Assembly: GCA_031216915.1 (NCBI GenBank)
Contig: JAUFNR010000012.1
Coordinates: 248,001 to 312,000, forward strand
From: Pictodentalium vernedei
Taxonomy: Eukaryota > Mollusca > Scaphopoda > Dentaliida > Dentaliidae
Length of the DNA stretch: 64,000 nt
Direction: 5' to 3'
Each line of letters starts with the position of its first letter. The stretch's first letter is position 1. Both the position numbers and the translations under genes were made by a program. Under the pieces are notes generated by a model that had not been told where the DNA came from, did no database searches, and saw only the letters and a list, made by a program, of their open reading frames with translations. Positions 32,401 to 45,229 of the stretch are shown piece after piece.

Positions 32401-32997
32401 CTTGGAGGCCCTACCGTCTTCTTTTTCGGGTAAGAATCCTTCCTCCCCGCTGATCACATAACTCCAATGTTGGCGGATTCAAATAGAATGACACATTGGT
32501 TATGTGTCTGTGCGCTGGTTCCGGAGTCTGTGCACTGGTTCCGGAAGCTGTGGATTAGTACAAGGAGAAGAGTGTCCTCTACTGTGTGTGCGCCGGTCGG
32601 ACACGACCCAGTTTTGGCTTATTTTTTCTTGATGCTTTTTCACCACTTTTCTTTCCCAAATTGCTTGGGAAAGAAGCAAATAGAGAGTATTTTTCCAAGT
32701 TACGGACTTCCACTGTAGTGCAAGCATGTGCCTAAATGCTAGTGCACAATGTGTCACATTGTGCATTTTCACATATCACTTCCAGCATGTGCCGATGTGC
32801 TAGTGCACAATGTGTCACATTGTGCCTTTTCACATAAGCACATATTGGCACATCCAGCATGTGCTTTTGTGCTGCATGTAATGTGTACAATAGAAGATAA
32901 ACATGTCTAGGGAAGTCAAAATAAATAGAACAAAGAAGTCATAACAGCTTGCTGATACATAGGTAGAAACCGAGAATTTACAGAAAAATCAGAGCCA
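32401..32997 (+). repeat. Segment D of U2: hairpin and tandem palindromes
   Basis: Carries CCTCCCCGCTGATCACATA near 32441. A stem-loop TTCTTTCCCAA/TTGGGAAAGAA lies at 32649-32675. The unoccupied family-A insertion site (AGAGAGTATTTTTCCAAG) is near 32683. Two perfect 21-bp palindromes (GCACAATGTG-T-CACATTGTGC) lie at 32744-32764 and 32805-32825. No right ITR matching the ICR is present, so the element end is missing. Confidence 0.8.
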
Positions 32998-34468
32998 AGT
33001 AAACAATTATGGGTATGGGGTTTTTTTGTGGTAATTCTACAAAGTAAATATGGATTCTGTGGAAATCTGAACCAGGAAAACTACACTAGTTGAATCGAAC
33101 TTACCCCAGGCCCCACCACGGTATGCCGGTCCTAAAAAGGATTTTAGGTGCATTTTGGTGGTTTGGAGAGATTGTCGAGTCTATTTGGGTAATTGTATGA
33201 ATCGGGGACTACTCTTGTTCAAAGGAACATATCCTCTGAACATACCCCTATCCTATAAGAAGTCTTTGGGTAACATAGAAACCACATGTCACCATAGAAA
33301 CCAAGATGGCGCCCACCAGTATACAAAATGGACAACGGAAACACATATCACCCTAACAACACGTGTTGCATATGCGCACTTACACCACGTATCACTGTGG
33401 GGATGATGTCACAGCATGGCCACTCACATGGGTTACCATGACAACCCACCATGATGCAACTTGGTCATGTGACTTTGTTGTCACATGAGATTCGGCAAAT
33501 GTGGTATAAAATGTATGAGATATACTACTCATGACTCTGATCCTTGGTATGCTCTCTCAGAGAGCTTTACAAGGTGCAGGTGTTAATGGTCTGGGTTAGA
33601 ATTGTTAACAGGCTTGTATACAATCACCATAGATAACGAAAATAGTTTTGGACACAAGTGAAAAGTGCTTGAGAATACTCCGTACATGTCCTTGAAAGTC
33701 CAGGATTTTTTCCTCCAGAGGTACATGAACCCTGTCAGTAGGAAGTTTAGGACCCCACATGTAGTATGATGACCTGTCATCCATCAGCATGAAATTTCCT
33801 TGTTGGTTCCTCATATTTTTACTTGACCAGCAAGTGTGGTGGGTATGCACAGAGGTACACCCTTTGTGAGACTATGCACCTTGTAATTCAGTTAATGTCA
33901 CAAAACTTGCTTTAATGGCGATTTACTTCAAAAATGTCTAAATGTATACTTTGCACCATCCAAAGGAACATTCATGCAGTTTCCACAGGCCTGTGATGCA
34001 GGAAAGTACAAAACATGTTGCAAACAAGATCCATTTTTTGATATGAGTTTTCTTAGATACTGAATGATTACATATTGAATGTTTTTATTACAAATATGAA
34101 TGATCAGTGTTGCATTGCAAAGGAAAGTCTAATCTTGAATGGTTTCACTGATTAAACCAACAGGTCCAACTCAGATGGAAACATCAATCAGTCATTCTCT
34201 AATGTCTGTCTTGTTGGGAGCTATATTAATTTAAGTCGTCAGACTTTAAATACAAAATGTATTTATCAATAGGTTTTTTTGAAAAACTAATTGGTGAGAA
34301 CCCATAGACAACTAACTGTAACAGAAGAAATCAAGATTAAGAAAACATAATGCCTCTGAATGAAATGCACATACAATTGTTTACAGAGCTATGTCCCTTT
34401 TCATGAAACTTATCAATTGCATTGAGGTTTGGATTTGAATCACCAGTTCAGACTAAACATGCATTAAT
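32998..34468 (+). repeat. Segment A of U3
   Basis: Copy of 24937-26414, with an 8-bp loss (ATATTAAG) near 33914 relative to the other units. No gene supported. Confidence 0.75.
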
Positions 34469-34483
34469 CCCCCCCCCTCTCTC

Positions 34484-36414
34484 CCTGCCCCCAAGCAAAG
34501 CAGCACCCAAGGAAAGATTCCATCTTGGGGTAAGCTGCAAAATTTTAGGTTTTTTCAAAGAAAAGGGCTGAACAAGCTTGGACAGATATGGATTAGTGCC
34601 GATACGATGCTTTCCCACATACGAAAAGGTCTTGAAAAGCATGGACCTGTACCCTTTGACAATAACAGGTTGGAGACCCCAAGAATCAAACAGATATACC
34701 AGAAAGTCTCCAATCTGTTTTTCGAAGGATCAGCATAATCAACAGAGTGATCAGCACACCATCGACAGAAGACCATCCACTTAGCCGCATAGGCTAAACC
34801 AGTGGAGTGCCACCTTAAAGAAGAAATGCACTCCACTGTTTGTGTCGAAAAACCTCTACGAGGAGACAGGACCCGACAAAGATATGCGTGAAGGCACAAT
34901 GAAATCGGGTCAACATGACACCTCCTCGGGTATCCATGACAAAGAAGGTTGTGACATAGTGGGTGATGTGTCAGAACTGTCGCCAACAGAGAGCGGAGCT
35001 GATTGTTCCACACCCTCTGAAGCGACAGGGGAGTGATCAGAATGATTCAACAACTGCATGCTCGTATCTTGGCTAGAACCTGAGGCAGAATCGGACCCAG
35101 CGGAAAGGTGTAGCTGACAAGCCCATTCCAATTGAGTGACAAAGTGTCCACAGTGAAAGCCAGAGGATCTGGACACAGGGACACGAAAGTGTCCACCTGA
35201 TCATTCCAATGGGGTGCAAAAAGATCTATATTGGGATGACCCCATAGTTCACAAAGCGACTGGAACACTGCCCTGTGAAGCATCCACTCGGTGGAAATAA
35301 CCCTGCCCCATCGGGACAGGGAGTCGGCAAGGATATTCAGATGACCGGGAATGTGACGAACCACCACACCGGCATTGGCATCCTGAGCTAGCAGTAGAAT
35401 ATCCCGAGCCAATTCGTACATGAGAACCGAGTGTGTGACCCCTGGTTCCGAATGTAAGAGACCATTATCAAATTTTCGAACAACAGAAGGACCTGACGAT
35501 TCGGAATGTGGGGTCCACTGCTGGAAACTCAGAAGAAGAGCCAGAAGCTCCTTCTGGTTGATGTGAAGAGCTGCTTGATCCTGGTCCCATACACCATGAA
35601 GGGAAAGACCTAGAGGATCCAATGCCACACCCCATCTGAGATTGCTTGCACCTGCCATCAGAACATGATCAGATATGGGCAAGTCCAATGGAACTCTCTG
35701 CATAATCCACTGAAGATTTGCCCAGGGAAGAAGGTAACTGAAGACCCAGGTGCAGAGTATCAACATTCGGTCTCCTATGACTGAGCAGAAAGTGTTGGAG
35801 AGGTTTCACATGCAGCCGGCCTTGATGAATGAGATCCGTCACCGACCCCACCACAGAGACTGAGAAGCCGGAAAATACTCCGAGCTTTCGTGGACTGAGT
35901 CAGAGTCAGGGCGAAAGCTGGTGGAATCACAGCCCTCACTCGGAGAACCGCCTCCATATTCAGCTGAGTGCGGAAATCCATCCCCAGATGACAAAATGAC
36001 TTTGAAGGGACCAGGTCTGACTTCTCCTCATTGACGCATAACCCCAGCGACGTGAGCAGGCTCAACAGTGTGTTGACATCTGACTCCAGAGAGCAGCATT
36101 GAAGTGCCTCTGGAGAATATCATCCAGATACGCCAAAGTAGTCACCTTGGACTGTGTGCAATGGAAGGCTATCACATGCGACATCAGTTGGGTGAAGGCC
36201 CAAGGAACTAGGTTGCGGCTGAGAGGCATGACCTTGAACTGGAAAACTCCCCCCAGTAAAGCGAACCTGAAATACTTTCGAGATGTCTGATGGATCGGAA
36301 TGTGAAAGTAAGCAACTCATAGGTTGATGCTGGAAGCGGAATCTCCATGGGAAATGCAACCGACCTGAACGTCTCCGTGCTGAACTTGGGAGCAGTGATA
36401 GACTGGTTCAGGAT
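34484..36414 (-). pseudogene. U3 minus arm: RT to recombinase N-terminus
   Basis: As in U2. Here the RNase H to methyltransferase-like part is the best-preserved minus-strand copy: one frame at 35047-35766 runs 239 codons, including His-Ile-Pro-Gly-His-Leu-Asn-Ile-Leu-Ala-Asp-Ser-Leu-Ser and Ile-Asp-Leu-Phe-Ala-Pro. One base is lost in the run of four near 36090 (CTCCAGAGAGCAG), which shifts the RT frame. It is preceded by a C-run of 9 at 34469-34477. Confidence 0.85.
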
Positions 36415-37210
36415 ACTTCTAGGTACCTTCGACCATACCAGTCGGTACAAGTGGTCCAAGCTTTTGCAGCATGCGACTCAAAGCTGAGTTCCAAGGCTAT
36501 GAAGACTCCATTCTTGGCTAGGCTGATACCATTTTGCCTCCTGTGCGTTATCGTTCCTACGATTCCGCCAATCTGTCAGCCTGCCAGAGTTTGACGGTGT
36601 AGGATCAAGACTCCTCCTCCCTCAAGCTTTTCAAGCCCAAGTTGGCCATTATTCCAATGGCGACTTTCGAGTCCATGTTGGGCTTATCCAGAGAGATGCT
36701 AGGCATGCTTTCTCTTTCGGATCACATTGTCTCTGCCTTGGCTGCTTATCTGCCTCCAGATAGGTTTGATGACATACAGGCTCCTTTGCATGTGATCTCT
36801 AAGGTGCTCATGCATCTTACTCACCTGCATGCCTGTAACACGGCTAATTTGGAATTAGTTTGCCGTGTCACTGTTTTGGAGACAAGCTGTTTCCTTCCTG
36901 AAGGGCAGTGCACTGCTCTTTGATCCGCTTCTTTGGTGGGTCTGCCACTATTCCATAATTCCATGGCAGTGGTCCACGATGACATCCTGTGTCATTCGTA
37001 AGATCAGCTGCTGGAGGCCGTGGCCGTTGCAAGCTTAACAAATGCCCTTCTGCTTCCTTTGTGAAGCCACAGGCTGATCCTCCTGCCGACGCTTATTCTT
37101 ACTCACGTGGTAAGGGTAAGCATCGACAGACCAGAGAGTTGTCTCAGGATCCTTCCTCGAGCAGAGGAGATGGTTTCTTCTCTCACAGGCCTCGCTGGTG
37201 CTCGAAATGA
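36415..37210 (+). pseudogene. U3 gag C-terminal fragment
   Basis: Equivalent to 28361-29156, with the same inverted junction on its left and the same stops. The open piece is 36642-36923. Confidence 0.72.
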
Positions 37211-39170
37211 AGGTCTTCACCTCGATTCGTCCCAGGTTGGAGGAAGGATATCCGAGTTTGCATACCATTGGGCCACGATCACATCCGATTCTTGGATGTT
37301 AGATGTTGTTCGGTCCGGTCTGCGTATATCGTTTCGGAGGCACCCCACTCTGTCGAAAGTGCCTGTTCCAACCCAAGTTCCTTCAAAACGTTTCACGTCG
37401 GGAACTTTTGATCACGGAGATAGACCATCTCCTGTCAAAGGGAGGATCGAGGTCATCAAGAACATTCATTCAGTGGGATTTTATTCCAGTCGGTTCTTGG
37501 GGGCGAAGAAGGATGGCCGACTCCAAACGGTTGTTATCTATCTGAGTATCCTGAACCAGTCTCTCCCAAGTTCAGCATGGAGATTTTCAGGTCAGTTCCA
37601 TTTCCCAGGGAGATTTCACTTCCTGCATCGACCTGCAAGTCGTTTACTTTCACGTTCCGATTTATCGGACATCTCGAAAGTATCTCAGGTTTGCTTTTCT
37701 GGAGTGAGTTTACCAGTTCAAGATCATGCCTTTCAGCCACATCCTGGCCCCTTGGGCCTTCACCCGACTGATGTCGCATGTGATAGCCTTCCACACAGTC
37801 CAAGGTGACTACTTCGGCCTATCTGGACTATATTCTCCAGAGGCACTCCAGTGCTGCTCTTCTGGAGTCAGATGTCAACACACTGTTGGGCCTGCTCATG
37901 TCACAGAGGCTCCGCGTCATTGAGGAGAAGTCAGACCTGGTCCCTTCTCAGTCGTTTTGTCATCTTGTTATTGACTTCTGCACACAGCTGAATATGGTGG
38001 TGGTTCCCTGGGCGAGGTCTGTGATTCCCCCGGCTTTCGCCCTGACTCTGACCCAGTCCACTACAGCTCAGAGTATACTCCGGCTGCTCGGTCTCTGCGG
38101 TTCGGTGACAGATCTCATTACTCTAGGTCGGCTGCATGTCATTCCTCTCCAACACTTTTTGCTCAGTCGTTGGAGGCCGATCGTCGATCCTCTGGATTTG
38201 GTGCTTAAGTTACTAACATTTCTTCATCGTCACCTTTTTTCCTGGACAGATGTTCAGTGGATTATGTAGGGAGTTCTGTTGGACATGCCCATATCCGATC
38301 TGTATTCTCTTGGTAGATGCCAGTGATCTTGGATGGGGCACGACGTTGGATCCTCTAGGTCTTTCCCTTCATGATGTATGGGACCAGAATCAAGCAGCTC
38401 TTCACATCAACCAGAAGGAGCTTCTTGCTCTTCTTTGGAGTTTCCGCCATTGGATCCCCCACCTTTCGAATCGTCAGGTCCTTCTGTTGTTCGACAATTG
38501 TCACTTACATTCAGAACCAGGGCGGCACCCACTCTGTTCTCATGTACGAATTGGCTCGGGATCTTCTACTTTTAGCTCAGGATGTCAATGCCGGGGTGGT
38601 GGGTCGACACATTCCCGGTCGTTTGAATGTCCTCACCAACTCCCTGTCCCGACTTGACGGGATCATTTCCACTGAGTGGATGCTTTACAGGGCAGTGTTC
38701 CAGTCCCTTTGCGATCTCTAGGGTTGTCCCCACATCGATTCTTTTGCGACCTGTTGGAACCATCAAGTGGACACTTTCATGACCCTGTGTCCAGATCCTC
38801 TGGCTTTCGCTGTGGACACTGTGTCAATCGATTGGAACAGTCTTGTTGGCTTCGCCTTCTCATCAGGGCCGATTCTGCCTCAGGTTCTAGCCAAGATACG
38901 AACCTGCAGTTGTCGAATCATTCTGATTGCGCCCCTGTCGCCTCAGCGAGTGTGGGTCAATTAGCTCCGCTCTCTGTTGGGTGGACTTCTGAAACGTCTC
39001 CCTCTATGTCACAACCTTCTTTGTCAAGGTCATCTGAGGAGGTTTCATGTCGACCCGAATTCATTGTGCCTTCACGCATATCTTTGTTGGGTCCTGTCTT
39101 TCTCCGTAGAATTTTTCGAGACAAACAGTGGAGTGCATTTCTTCTTCAAGGCGGCACTCCACTGGTTTAG
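37211..39170 (+). pseudogene. U3 plus-arm RT/RNase H/methyltransferase-like ORF2
   Basis: Lesions: TGA 37705-37707, the 4-bp loss near 37792, Tyr-Leu-Asp-Tyr, TAG at 38267-38269 at the RT/RNase H border (shared with U4 and U5 only), a TAG in Leu-Cys-Asp-Leu (near 38718, private to U3), and a TAG at about 38960 (GTCAATTAGCTCC, shared with U4). Confidence 0.87.
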
Positions 39171-40144
39171 CCTATGTGGCTAAGTGGAAGATCTTCTGTC
39201 GATGGTGTGCTGATCCCTCTGTTGATTATACTGATCCTTCGGTAACACAGATTGGAGAGTTTCTGGTACATCTGCTTGATTCTCGGAGTCTGCAACCTGT
39301 TACCATCCAAGGGTACAGGTCCATGCTTTTGGAGACCTTTTCGAATGTGGGAAAGCATCATATCAGCACTAATCCGTACCTCTCCAAGCTTAGTCGGCAC
39401 TTTTCTTTGGAAAGGCCTAGGATTTTGCAGCTTACCCCAAGATGGAATCTTTCTTGGGTGCTGCTTTACTTGGTTGCAGGGAGTGGGAGGTGCTGTTGAA
39501 ACCTTTATCCCAGGTGGATATGTTTTTTTTCACATACAAGACGGCTTTTCTGAGAGCATTTGTCGCAGCCAGAAGGGTTAGTGACCTTCACACCCTCTCC
39601 GTTGATCCTGTCTTTTTCAGGAGCTCCGACAACAGTGTTACTTTTACTGATTGCTCCTTTCTGGTGAAGAATCAGATACCAGAAACTACTCCACCAACTA
39701 TCTGAATCAGGGCTCTTCTTTCTGCTGATTGTATCGCCCTTGGCTGTGTTCACTTCGTGCCAAATCGCATTTATCTCAACCAGACGCTGTTCGTTAGGAA
39801 AGGCAGGCAAACAATTTTTTCTGTCTCTTATTTCTGGTCGACAGAAGATCTCTCCTCATTCCATTTCTCGATGGATTTTTCTTGCTATTCTCGCATCCTA
39901 CACCCGTCTAGCAACTGACAATTGTATTACCAATCGTATTTTTGCACACGGGGTATGTGCCTTGTCTACCTCCTGGGCTTATGCTAACTCTGCCAAGTTG
40001 TTGGATGCTATGCAGGCAGCCTATTGGAGAAATGCTTCTACTGTCTCCACCTTCTATCTGTGTCAGTTGCAAAAGCAATCGGAGGACATTTTTTCCTTGG
40101 GCCCTCCTTCTTCTGCTCAGTCTGTTGTCTACCCTAGTCATTAG
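39128..40144 (+). pseudogene. U3 tyrosine recombinase
   Basis: The Arg box Ala-Ala-Arg-Arg-Val-Ser-Asp-Leu is kept near 39565. HxxR reads His-Gly-Val-Cys (GGGGTATGTGCC at 39950). The Tyr motif Ala-Ala-Tyr-Trp is kept near 40017. An upstream frameshift is shared with all other units. Confidence 0.85.
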
Positions 40145-40368
40145 ACTTCTTACAAGGTCAGTTCCAGCCATGTGCTTGGTTACTGTCATTTCTGTCTGTG
40201 TGTCACACAGAGCCATATGCCTCATATCTGATTGTCTTTTACTAATGTTTGTGATGCTATGGTTTTATAGGCCTAGGGAACTCCTCTTCTGTCCACGGTT
40301 CCAGCACACGCGGGTTGTGTGGGGTTGGTTATGTGATTCCCTCCTCCTATTGTCTATTCGGCCTGTTG

Positions 40369-40450
40369 TAAACAATTGTAAGGTAAGTTGATAAGAAATT
40401 TAAATTTTATAGTCAATTTCCTTTCTTATTATACCTACTGCAATTGTTTA
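40369..40450. repeat. Family-B ICR-like inverted repeat, U3
   Basis: Same structure as in U2, with small substitutions (GGTAAGTTG and CTACTGCAATTG). Confidence 0.7.
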
Positions 40451-41046
40451 CATGGAGGCCCTACCGTCTTCTTTTTCGGGTAAGAATCCTTCCTCCCCGC
40501 TGATCACATAACTCCAATGTTGGCGGATTCAAATAGAATGACACATTGGTTATGTGTCTGTGTGCTGGTTCCGGAGTCTGTGCACTGGTTCCGGAAGCCA
40601 TGGATTAGTACAAGGAGAAGAGTGTCCTCTACTGGGTGTGCGCCGGTCGGACATGACCCAGTTTTGGCTTATTTTTTCTTGATGATTTTTCACCACTTTT
40701 CTTTCCCAAATTGCTTGGGAAAGAAGAAAATAGAGAGTATTTTTCCAAGTTACGGACTTCCAATGTAGTGCAAGCATGTGCCTAAATGCTAGTGCACAAT
40801 GTGTCACATTGTGCCTTTTCACATATCACTTCCAGCATGTGCCGATGTGCTAGTGCACAATGTGTCACATTGTGCCTTTTCACATAAGCACATATTGGCA
40901 CATCCAGCATGTGCTTTTGTGCTGCATGTAATGTGTACAATAAAAGATAAACATGTCTAGGGAAGTCAAAATAAATAGAACAAAGAAGTCATAACAGCTT
41001 GCTGATACATAGGTAGAAACCGAGAATTTACTGAAAAATCAGAGCC
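40451..41046 (+). repeat. Segment D of U3
   Basis: Hairpin near 40699-40725 and both perfect palindromes at 40794-40814 and 40855-40875. The family-A target site is unoccupied near 40733. Confidence 0.8.
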
Positions 41047-42525
41047 AAGTAAACAATTATGGGTATGGGTTTTTTTTGTGGTAATTCTACGAAGTAAATA
41101 TGGATTCTGTGGAAATCTGAACCAGGAAAACTACACTAGTTGAATCGAACTTACCCCAGGCCCCTCCACGGTATGGTGGTCCTAAAAAGGATTTTAGGTG
41201 CATTTTGGTGGTTTGGAGAGATTGTCGAGTCTACTTGGGTAATTGTATGAATCGGGGACTACTCTTGTACAAAGGAACATATCCTCTGAACATACCCCTA
41301 TCCTATAAGAAGTCTTTGGGTAACATAGAAACCACATGTCACCATAGAAACCAAGATGGCGCCCACCAGTATACAAAATGGACAACGGAAACACATATCA
41401 CCCTAACAACACGTGTTGCATATGCGCACTTACACCATGTATCACTGTGGGGATGATGTCACAGCATGGCCACTCACATGGATTACCATGACAACCCACC
41501 ATGATGCAACTTGGTAATGTGACTTTGTTGTCACATGAGATTCGGCAAATGTGGTATAAAACGTATGAGACATACTACTCCTGACTCTGATCCTTGGTAT
41601 GCTCTCTCAGAGAGCTTTACAAGGTGCAGGTGTTAATGGTCTGGGTTAGAATGGTTAACAGGCTTGTATACAATCACCATAGATAATGAAAATAGTTTTG
41701 GACAAAAGTGAAAAGTGCTTGAGAATACTCCGTACATGTCCTTGAAAGTCCAGGATTTTTTCCTCCAGAGGTACATGAACCCTGTCAGTAGGAACTTTAG
41801 GACCCCACATGTAGTATGATGACCTGTCATCCATCAGCATGAAATTTCCTTGTTGGTTCCTCATATTTTTACTTGACCAGCAAGTGTGGTGGGTATGCAC
41901 AGAGGTACACCCTTTGTGAGACTATGCACCTTGTAATTCAGTTAATGTCACAAAACTTGCTTTAATATTAAGGCGATTTACTTCAAAAATGTCAAAATGT
42001 ATACTTTGCACCATCCAAAGGAACATTCATGCAGTTTCCACAGGCCTGTGATGCAGGAAAGTACAAAACACGTTGCAAACAAGATCCATTTTTTTATATT
42101 TGTTCTCTTAGATACTGAATGATTACATATTGAATGTTTTTTATTACAAATATGAATGATCAGTGTTGCATGGCAAAGGAAAGTCTAATCTTGAATGGTT
42201 TCACTGATTAAACCAACAGGCCCAACTCAGATGGAAACATCAATCAGTCATTCTCTAATGTGTGTCTTGTTGGGAGCTACATTAATTTAAGTCGTCAGAC
42301 TTTAAATACAAAATGTATTTATCAATAGGTTTTTTTGAAAAACTGATTGGTGAGGACCCATAGACAACTAACTGTAACAGAAGAAATCAAGATTAAGAAA
42401 ACATAATGCCTCTGAATGAAATGCACATACAATTGTTTACAGAGTTATGTCCCTTTTCATGAAACTTATCAATTGCATTGAGGTTTGGATTTGAATCACC
42501 AGTTCAGACTAAACATGTATTAATT
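41047..42525 (+). repeat. Segment A of U4
   Basis: Copy of 24937-26414, nearly identical to U5 and U6 versions. No gene supported. Confidence 0.75.
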
Positions 42526-42543
42526 CCCCCCCCCCCCCCCTCT

Positions 42544-44472
42544 CCCTGCCCCTAAGCAAAGCAGCACCCAAGGAAAGATTCCATCTTGGGGTAAGCTGCA
42601 AAATTCTAGGTTTTTTCAAAGAAAAGGGCTAAATAAGCTTGGACAGATACGGATTAGTGCCGATACGATGCTTTCCCACATACGAAAAGGTCTTGAGAAG
42701 CATGGACCTGTACCCTTTGACAATAACAGGTTGGAGACCCCAAGAATCACACAGATATACCAGAAACTCTCCAATCTGTGTTTTCGAAGGATCAGCATAG
42801 TCAACAGTGATCAGCACACCATCGACAGAAGACCTTCCACTTAGCCGCATGGGCTAAACCAGTGGAGTGCCACCTTAAAGAAGAAATGCACTCCACTGTT
42901 CGTGTCGAAAAACCTCTATGAGGAGACAGGACCCGACAAAGATATGCGTGAAGGCACAATGAAATCGGGTCAACATGACGCCTCCTCGGGTATCCATGAC
43001 AAAGAAGGTCGTGACATAGTGGGTGATGTGTCAGAACTGTCGCCAACAGAGAGCGGAGCTGATTGTTCCACACCCTCTGAAGTGACAGGGGAGTGATCAG
43101 AATGATTCAACAACTGCATGCTCGTATCCTGGCTAGAACCTGAGGCAGAATCGGACCCAGCGGGAAGGTGTAGCTGACAAGCCCATTCCAATTGAGTGAC
43201 AGAGCGTCCACAGTGAAAGCCAGAGGATCTGGACACAGGGACACGAAAGTGTCCACCTGATCATTCCAATGGTGCACAAAAAGATCTATATGGGGATGAC
43301 CCCATAGATCGCAAAGCGACTGGAACACTGCCCTGTGAGGCATCCACTCGGTGGAAATGACCCTGCCCCGTCTGGACAGGGAGTCGGCAAGGATATTCAG
43401 ATGACCGGGAATGTGACGAACCACCACACCAGCATTGGCATCCAGAGCTAGCAGTAGAATATCCCGAGCCAATTCGTACATGAGAACCGAGTGTGTGACC
43501 CCTGGTTCCGAATGTAAGAGACCATTGTCAAATTGTCAAACAACAGAAGGACCTGACGATTCGGAATGTGGGGTCCACTGCTGGAAACACAGAAGAAGAG
43601 CCAGAAGCTCCTTCTGGTTGATGTGAAGAGCTGCTTGATCCTGGTCCCATACACCATGAAGGGAAAGACCTAGAGGATCCAATGCCACGCCCCATCTGAG
43701 ATTGCTTGCACCTGCCATCAGAACATGATCAGATATGAGCAAGTCCAATGGAACTCTCTCCATAATCCACTGAAGATTTGCCCAGGGAAGAAGGTAACTG
43801 AAGACCCAGATGCAGAGTATCAACATTCGGTCTCCTATGACTGAGCAAAAAGTGTTGGAGAGGTATCACATGCAGCCGGCCTTGATGAATGAGATCCGTC
43901 ACCGACCCCACCACAGAGACTGAGCAGCCGGAAAATACTCCGAGCTTTCGTGGACTGGGTCAGAGTCAGGGCGAAAGCTGGGGGAATCACAGCCCTCACC
44001 CGGAGAACCGCCACCATATTTAGCGGAGTGCGGAAATCCATCCTCAGATGACAAAACGACTTTGAAGGGACCAGGTCTGACTTCTCCTCATTGACACATA
44101 ACCCCAGCGACGTGAGCAGGCTCAACAGTGTGTTGACATCTGACTCCTGAAGAGCAGCATTGAAGTGCCTCTGGAGAATATCCAGATATGCCAAAGTAGT
44201 CACCTTGGACTGTGTGCAATGGAAGGCTATCACATGCGACATCAGTTGGGTGAAGGACCAAGGAACCAGGTTGCGGCCAAGAGGAATGACCTTGAACTGG
44301 TAAACTCCCCCCAGTAAAGCGAACCTGAAATACTTTCGAGATGTCTGATGGAACGGAACATGAAAGTAAGCAACTCACAGGTTGATGCTGGAAGCAGAAT
44401 CTCCATGGGAAATGCAACCGACCTGAACGTCTCCATGCTGAACTTGGGAGCAGTGATAGACTGGTTCAGGAT
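42544..44472 (-). pseudogene. U4 minus arm, YLDD reduced to YLD
   Basis: As the other minus arms, but a 3-bp in-frame loss near 44182 (AATATCCAG in place of AATATCATCCAG) removes one Asp of the catalytic Tyr-Leu-Asp-Asp, leaving Tyr-Leu-Asp-Ile. The frame 43835-44242 is open across it. A further 4-bp loss lies near 42807 (CAACAGTGATC). It is preceded by a C-run of 15 at 42526-42540. Confidence 0.85.
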
Positions 44473-45229
44473 ACTTCTAGGTAACTTCGACCATACCAGT
44501 CAGTACAAGTGGTCCAAGCTTTTGCAGCATGCGACTCAAAGCTGAGTTCCAAGGCTATGAAGACTCCATTCTTGGCTAGGCTGATACCATTTTGCCTCCT
44601 GTGCGTTATCGTTCCTACGATTCCGTCAATCTGTCGGCCTGCCAGAGTTTGACGGTGTAGGATCAGGACTCCTCCTCCCTCAAGCTTTTCAAGCCCAAGT
44701 TGGCCATTATTCCAATGGCGACTTTCGAGTCCATGTTGGGCTTATCCAGAGAGATGCTAGGCATGCTTTCTCTTTCAGATCACATCGTCTCTGCCTTGGC
44801 TGCTTATCTGCCTCCAGATAGGTTTGATGACATACAGGCTCCTTTGCATGTGATCTCTAAGGTGCTCATGCATCTTACTCACCTGCATGCCTGTAACACG
44901 GCTAATTTGGAATTAGTTTGCCGTGTCACTGTTTTGGACACAAGCTGTTTCCTTCCTGAAGGGCAGCGCACTGCTCTTTGATCCGCTTCTTTGGTGGGTC
45001 TGCCACTATTCCATAATTCCATGGCAGCGGTCCACGATGACATCCTGTGTCAATCGTAAAATGCCCTTCTGCTTCCTTTGTGAAGCCACAGGCTGATCCT
45101 ACTGCCGATGCTTATTCTTACTCACGTGGTAAGGGTAAGCATCGGCAGACCAGAGAGATGTCTCAGGATCCTTCCTTGAGCAGAGGAGTTGGTTTCTTCT
45201 CTCACAGGCCTCGCTGGTGCTCGAAATGA
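44473..45229 (+). pseudogene. U4 gag C-terminal fragment with ~38-bp deletion
   Basis: Equivalent to U2 gag, but CAATCGTAAAATGCCC near 45052 shows loss of the block between CATTCGTAA and AATGCCC (GATCAGCTGCTGGAGG onwards) present in the other units. Confidence 0.72.

Noticed and set aside
32991..33010. The AGTAAACAATTATGG start of segment A as the missing right terminus of family B, because the ICR arm also begins TAAACAATT.
   Set aside because: Identity ends after nine bases; the ICR predicts TAAACAATTGTAGTAGG next, which is absent. Probably coincidence.
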